From DATEPR01 sp036503065 (lineage in GTDB: Bacteria > Actinomycetota > Actinomycetes > Mycobacteriales > Pseudonocardiaceae), in contig DASXXM010000261.1 of the NCBI GenBank assembly GCA_036503065.1, positions 1 to 9,905 of the forward strand: a stretch of 9,905 bases of DNA, in the 5' to 3' direction. Position numbers and translations under genes: made by a program. The notes under the pieces were generated by a model. The model did no database searches and was not told where the DNA came from. It saw only the letters and a program-made list of their open reading frames with translations. Below, in pieces: positions 6,471 through 9,905 of the stretch. Numbering within the stretch: position 1 is the first letter of the stretch; each line of letters opens with the position of its first letter.

Positions 6471-7937
6471 TCAGGTCGCGTGCCGTGCGGCTCGACTGAG
6501 GGTGATGGCGCCGTGCCAGAGCAGTCCGAGTGCCATACCGGCGGCGACCACGAGTTGCACCCGTAGCACGGGAGCGTGCGGAGCGAAGATCACCAGCGCG
6601 ATCTCGGCGGTCACCGCCGCGGCGCACCAGCCGAGTATCCGGACGGCGCCGACGCAGACCTGGATGAGCATGGCGAGGAACAGTGCGCCGCCCAGTACGA
6701 GATAGCCGGCGTACGAGGGAATGTCTGTCCACTGTGGATGAACTCCGGCCAGCTCGGCGAGCGAGACCACCCCGATCAGCAGCACGGCGGCGCCCAGCAG
6801 GTATTCGGCCAACACGCCGGTGAGCACCAGGGTGGCGCGTCGGCCGAACTCGGCCAGCACGCCGGTGCGCCGCATCAGCCGCTCGATCCGGCCGCGATAG
6901 CCGTACAACCGCCATTCGGCGATGCCCATGCTCAACGACAGCGGGAGCGTCCCGAGCAGGGCCGCGGTGCCGATGCCCTGACCGCCGTGCGCGAACCGGG
7001 CCGCCAGCAACGGAAAGAGCAGCAGCCCGGCGACCAGCAGCCCGAACACGCCCGACGGCCACCCGGCCAGCAACTCGACCAGCCGGACCGGGCGGGCGGA
7101 TCGTCCCGGCCGCGGCCAACTCGTCCTGACCACCGCGAAACCGAGGGTGAGCACGAGGGACACGGCGATGGCCAGCCAGGCAAGTGGATGTGCCCAGGCA
7201 GGCCGCCCGGCCACCAGATACAGCGCCGAGGCCAGGACGCCGGGCGCCAGCGCGGCGGCCAACCACCAGTCCGCGCCACAGACCAGCAGGACGGTGGCGC
7301 CCAGCAGATAGCCGCCCTGCCCGAGGGCGAACCACAGCACCGGCCCGGACTGGCCCAGTAGCAGCGCGGTCGGCAGCGTGGCCGCGAGCAGCAGCACGAG
7401 TGCGATCGGCAGCGCGGCGCGCAGCAGTCGGCGCGCGCCGTCGACGTCCAGCCGGCTGCGCCGGGCATGGCCGAGATAGGACACCGCCTGGCTGATCGGC
7501 CACGCGGTCAGCATGGACACCACCAGCACGATCAGCGCGCCTCGACCGCCCATCACCGAGCCGGCCACCGGATAGCACAGTGCGGGCAGGCCGAACAGCA
7601 GGCCGTGCAACAGATGCCGACCGACGGGACTGCGCCACGGGCTCGGCCTCGGTGGCGGTTCGGCCGGCTGCCGGAGGGTGCGGCGGTACATCTCCTCCGC
7701 GAGGGTGAACACATCGGGGAAGCCGTAGCGCACCCGGGCCAACTGGTCGGACAGGCCGTCCGACTCCAGCCCGGCGGCCACCTCCAACGAGTCGACGGCG
7801 TCGGCGCACAGCGGCCTGAGCCGGGCGCACAGCTCGTCCAGGGTCTCCCAGAACTCACCCGAACCGGCGAGGTTCGGCATCGCGGGCGACGACCACCCCG
7901 TCAGTCGTTCCAGTTCGGCGATTGTCGGCGCGCTCAT
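6471..7937 (-). CDS. 12-TM membrane protein, probable PelG/Wzx-like polysaccharide exporter
   Basis: A 488-residue polytopic membrane protein. A soluble N-terminal region (1-105) of several helices, ending in a Pro-rich stretch (91-100), leads to about twelve hydrophobic segments (near 108-130, 133-155, 172-195, 198-220, 224-244, 250-270, 293-313, 321-340, 369-393, 408-431, 434-452, 457-478). A charged amphipathic segment at 341-358 (EWRLYGYRGR...) lies between TM8 and TM9. Size, helix count and position right after a PelF-type synthase fit PelG, the MOP-superfamily partner of PelF. Sequence similarity is too weak by eye to be sure, and the N-terminal extension is not part of typical PelG. 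Its ATG overlaps the pelF stop by 4 nt (ATGA), implying coupled synthesis. It could instead be an unrelated Wzx-like flippase or an O-antigen-polymerase-like protein. Confidence 0.65.
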   Translation of the reverse strand: MSAPTIAELERLTGWSSPAMPNLAGSGEFWETLDELCARLRPLCADAVDSLEVAAGLESDGLSDQLARVRYGFPDVFTLAEEMYRRTLRQPAEPPPRPSPWRSPVGRHLLHGLLFGLPALCYPVAGSVMGGRGALIVLVVSMLTAWPISQAVSYLGHARRSRLDVDGARRLLRAALPIALVLLLAATLPTALLLGQSGPVLWFALGQGGYLLGATVLLVCGADWWLAAALAPGVLASALYLVAGRPAWAHPLAWLAIAVSLVLTLGFAVVRTSWPRPGRSARPVRLVELLAGWPSGVFGLLVAGLLLFPLLAARFAHGGQGIGTAALLGTLPLSLSMGIAEWRLYGYRGRIERLMRRTGVLAEFGRRATLVLTGVLAEYLLGAAVLLIGVVSLAELAGVHPQWTDIPSYAGYLVLGGALFLAMLIQVCVGAVRILGWCAAAVTAEIALVIFAPHAPVLRVQLVVAAGMALGLLWHGAITLSRAARHAT

Positions 7938-9364
7938 GCGACCGTCCTCTCGTCTGCTCGGCCGAGATTCCGGTACAGCTCGTCGAACGTGTCGATCGCC
8001 TTGTCCAGGGTGAAGAACTCCAGCACCCGGTCGCGGGCCGCGGCGCCGAGCAGTGCCCGCCGGGCATGATCGGTGAGCAGCGTGACGAACGCGGCGGCCA
8101 TCGCGGCCGGATCGCGGGGCGGGACGACGATCCCGGTGTCCCCGATCGCTTCCGACACCCCGCCGACATCAGTGGCCACGCACGGCCGGCCGCAGGTCAT
8201 CGCCTCGATCACCGTGTAGGGAAAGCCCTCCGAGATGCTGGACAGCGCCACGACGTGACCGGCGACGTAGGCGTCCCTGATCCGGTCGATCCGGCCCTCG
8301 AAGGTGGTCACCGCGCCGATGCCCAGTCGTTGCGCCAGTGCCGTGCAGTGGTCCAGATAGGGTCGGTTGCCGACCGGGAAACCGCCGAACAGCCGCAGCC
8401 GGGCCGCTGGAATCTCCTTGTGCACCAGGGCGAACGCCTCGATCAGCGTGTCCAGGTCCTTGATCGGATCGATCCGGCCCGCCCAGGTCACGGTCGGCAC
8501 GTCCGGCTCGGCCTCGACCGGCGGGAACGCCTGCGGGTCGACCCCGTTGTACACGGTGCGGATCAACCCGTGCGGCGCGCCGAGCCGTTCCTCCCAACGC
8601 TGGTTGTACATGTTGCCCGGCGCGACCATGGCGGCCTCCCGGTAGGCCAGCACGCAGATCGCGCGCAGGAAGGCCAGGTGCAGCGCCTTCACCGGCCAGC
8701 GGTAGGCGGAGTCGCGATAGCCGAGGTACCGCTCCCGAAGGTAGATGCCGTGCTCGGTGAGCAGGATCGGCGTGCCGTAGGTCCACTTGGCGGCCAGCGC
8801 CGGCAGCGCGGCCAGACCGTTGGCGACGCAATGCGAGACATCGGCCCGCACCGGGCGGGCGGACAGCGGACGCAGTGAGTGCTCCAGCAGTTGGAGCCCG
8901 GTCACCGCGTCGTGCACGGTCGGTGCCGGCTCGTCCGCACGGAGGTCGCGCCAGGTATCGAGCAGGCCGCGCACCGTGTCCTCGGCGCGCAGTGCCGCGG
9001 TCAGGTCCTCCTCCTGGGCGTACTCGAACAGCGCACGCAGCGCCGCCGCGAACTGCCGCTCGCCGACCGCGTCGGTCGCGCCACGATCCAGCAGCGCCGC
9101 GAAGAACGAGCGGACGAGCCGGCTGAACCGGTGCCGGGCGCCCCGGTCGTGGCGACGGCGGGGCGTGTCGTCCCACAGTGGAATCGCATTGACCGATGCG
9201 ACGTTCGCCGGCAGGTCCCAGACCACCCGTTCGTCGGCGCTGCCGACGATGGCGACAAGGTGGAACGAATGCGCGGACAGACCGCGAACCAATTGATCAC
9301 ACCACACACTGACGCCGCCGAACGAATGCGGGTAGGTGCCCTCGCTCATCAGGGTAATTTCCAT
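7934..9364 (-). CDS. pelF: PelF-type GT4 glycosyltransferase (DUF3492 N-terminus)
   Basis: A 476-residue retaining GT-B glycosyltransferase, presumed cytosolic and partnered at the membrane with the next gene's product. The N-terminal acceptor domain starts with LMSEGTYPHSFGGVSVW (5-21), the hallmark of PelF (DUF3492). HCVANGLAALPAL (178-190) and TEHGIYLRER (203-212) are also PelF-like. The GT4 donor domain has YNGVD (272-276), WAGRIDPIKD (294-303) and the E-x7-E pair E379/E387 within SEGFPYTVIEAM. In Pel systems PelF polymerises UDP-activated amino sugar (GalNAc/GlcNAc), so here it is inferred to be the polymer synthase. No signal peptide or TM segment is present. ATG at 9364 fits the family start, with AGGT 4 nt upstream as a modest ribosome site. 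It is the first gene of the operon and follows a clear promoter. Family call strong; polymer identity inferred. Confidence 0.88.
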   Translation of the reverse strand: MEITLMSEGTYPHSFGGVSVWCDQLVRGLSAHSFHLVAIVGSADERVVWDLPANVASVNAIPLWDDTPRRRHDRGARHRFSRLVRSFFAALLDRGATDAVGERQFAAALRALFEYAQEEDLTAALRAEDTVRGLLDTWRDLRADEPAPTVHDAVTGLQLLEHSLRPLSARPVRADVSHCVANGLAALPALAAKWTYGTPILLTEHGIYLRERYLGYRDSAYRWPVKALHLAFLRAICVLAYREAAMVAPGNMYNQRWEERLGAPHGLIRTVYNGVDPQAFPPVEAEPDVPTVTWAGRIDPIKDLDTLIEAFALVHKEIPAARLRLFGGFPVGNRPYLDHCTALAQRLGIGAVTTFEGRIDRIRDAYVAGHVVALSSISEGFPYTVIEAMTCGRPCVATDVGGVSEAIGDTGIVVPPRDPAAMAAAFVTLLTDHARRALLGAAARDRVLEFFTLDKAIDTFDELYRNLGRADERTVA

Positions 9365-9414
9365 CGGACCTGGTTACCTTCATCCGGGGGTGCGACCGAA
9401 AAGGCCTGTCCCGA

Positions 9415-9442
9415 ATTATCTACACTTTTTCCGCCTTGTCAC
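9415..9442 (-). promoter_or_regulatory. Sigma-70-like promoter of the polysaccharide operon
   Basis: On the minus strand, -35 GTGACA (9437-9442) and -10 GATAAT (9415-9420) each match the consensus at five of six bases, with a 16-nt spacer. The start would fall near 9407-9408, giving a leader of about 43 nt before the pelF ATG, too short for a typical riboswitch. Position and quality make it the best promoter for the seven-gene operon. Confidence 0.65.
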
Positions 9443-9754
9443 CTCCCGTGAGCGCTCCAGGGGCGAGTTCACTCGTACGAGGAATTTCACAGTCCAGCGA
9501 GACCGTTTCGACAGCCAACAACCACTGCGAGTACGCACTTTCCGCGAACTTGGGCCCTGCCTGTTACTCAACGTAATCACACCCGAGCGCAATCGCACCG
9601 CCCTGACCACGGTGAACACGATTCGGGTTTGACTCGTGGCGCTCGGCGACGTTAACTGGATCAGCGCGACACAATAGTTCTCCGCCACCTGGCTGTGATA
9701 TCGGCGACACGGTACAGGAAACACTCCATACAGCAGTGGAGCGGGCGTCGATAA

Positions 9755-9823
9755 TAGGGTCATAAGACCCTACTTGACCTCAATCATTTCCCGATCGGGT
9801 GAGCCCAGGGTATTTGGACCCTA
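9755..9823. promoter_or_regulatory. Pair of AGGGT-N6-ACCCTA operators
   Basis: Two copies of AGGGT-N6-ACCCTA occur at 9756-9772 and 9807-9823. The first is a perfect 7-bp inverted repeat with a 4-nt spacer (TAGGGTC, 9755-9761; GACCCTA, 9766-9772). Their 51-bp spacing is close to five helical turns, so dimers bound at both would face the same side. Between them is a 10-bp palindrome CCCGATCGGG (9790-9799). A GATAAT at 9750-9755 directly abuts the first operator. Binding by a dimeric repressor or activator is inferred. Confidence 0.5.
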
Positions 9824-9837
9824 ATATATTTGAGGTC
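9776..9837. repeat. GACCTCAA / TTGAGGTC inverted repeat flanking an operator
   Basis: Perfect 8-bp arms GACCTCAA (9776-9783) and TTGAGGTC (9830-9837) enclose 46 nt that contain the CCCGATCGGG palindrome and the second AGGGT-N6-ACCCTA site. The arms may be half-sites for a second regulator or part of a loop. A chance match of this length in a 60-bp span is possible but unlikely beside the other palindromes. Confidence 0.4.
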
Positions 9838-9838
9838 G

Positions 9839-9867
9839 TTGACAGTCGACTGGTCGCGACCGACACT
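9839..9867 (+). promoter_or_regulatory. Rightward promoter-like sequence with palindromic spacer
   Basis: A perfect -35 TTGACA (9839-9844) is followed at 17 nt by GACACT (9862-9867), a weak -10 with three of six matches. The spacer and flanks hold two adjoining 10-bp palindromes sharing one base, CAGTCGACTG (9843-9852) and GGTCGCGACC (9852-9861), as expected for a repressed promoter. It would drive a gene beyond the right edge. The weak -10 keeps confidence low. Confidence 0.35.
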
Positions 9868-9905
9868 GCCTAAAAGAAACGCGCGCAAATCGCTATCGAA
9901 AGGGC

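Larger units (their letters stand above)
9365..9905. other. Gene-free upstream regulatory region of the polysaccharide operon
   Basis: 541 nt with clearly more A+T than the genes and no credible coding frame; a 115-codon minus-strand frame here covers the promoter and has no family features. The part next to pelF (9365-9445) holds the operon promoter. The middle (about 9446-9745) shows no feature I can support. The outer part (9746-9867) is packed with palindromes. The right edge may be the leader of a divergent gene beyond the window, since AAAGGG at 9899-9904 could be its ribosome site. Confidence 0.65.

Noticed and set aside
9365..9414. Riboswitch in the pelF leader
   Set aside because: The predicted leader is only about 43 nt and shows no known c-di-GMP or c-di-AMP riboswitch core.
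9416..9763. 115-codon minus-strand frame upstream of pelF
   Set aside because: It begins inside an operator palindrome, covers the operon promoter, has no recognisable family and lies in AT-richer sequence with weak codon bias.

Overview
This window looks like chromosomal DNA from a high-GC actinomycete. The genes have strong G/C bias at third codon positions, GTG starts are used, genes are tightly packed with 1-4 nt overlaps, and the families are typical of actinobacteria (NimA-like flavin proteins, MpaB/DUF2236 oxygenases). I cannot fix the genus. No tRNA, rRNA, CRISPR array, transposase or phage gene was seen.

Left end (1-661, plus strand): a small FMN-binding pyridoxamine-5'-phosphate-oxidase-fold protein, preceded by four copies of a GGCC-N4-GGCC-like palindrome that resemble operators of DosR/DevR-type response regulators. 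It converges on an MpaB/Lcp-family (DUF2236) haem oxygenase on the minus strand (708-1829). A 295-nt gap with a long hairpin separates that gene from the next.

Centre and right (2125-9364, all minus strand): a seven-gene operon read right to left. The order is PelF-type glycosyltransferase, 12-TM membrane protein with an extra N-terminal domain (probable PelG/Wzx-like exporter), LegB-type NDP-HexNAc 4,6-dehydratase, sugar-1-phosphate nucleotidylyltransferase, NDP-4-keto-sugar reductase-like SDR, a spherulin-4/GH135-like protein without a signal peptide, and a GH114 lipoprotein. GH135 and GH114 are known as hydrolases of alpha-1,4-galactosamine(N-acetyl) polymers, and PelF is the synthase of the Pel polymer. 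I infer that the operon makes, exports and trims an amino-sugar exopolysaccharide. Its building block is probably activated, dehydrated and reduced by the three middle enzymes to a 6-deoxy-HexNAc, not supplied by a classical UDP-GalNAc 4-epimerase.

Right end (9365-9905): a visibly more AT-rich, gene-free 541-nt regulatory region. It holds a good sigma-70-like promoter for the operon (-35 GTGACA, 16 nt, -10 GATAAT, about 43-nt leader). Further upstream lies a dense set of palindromes: two AGGGT-N6-ACCCTA operators 51 bp apart nested with a GACCTCAA/TTGAGGTC inverted repeat, then two adjoining 10-bp palindromes beside a rightward TTGACA. This suggests divergent, tightly regulated transcription toward a gene beyond the right edge.
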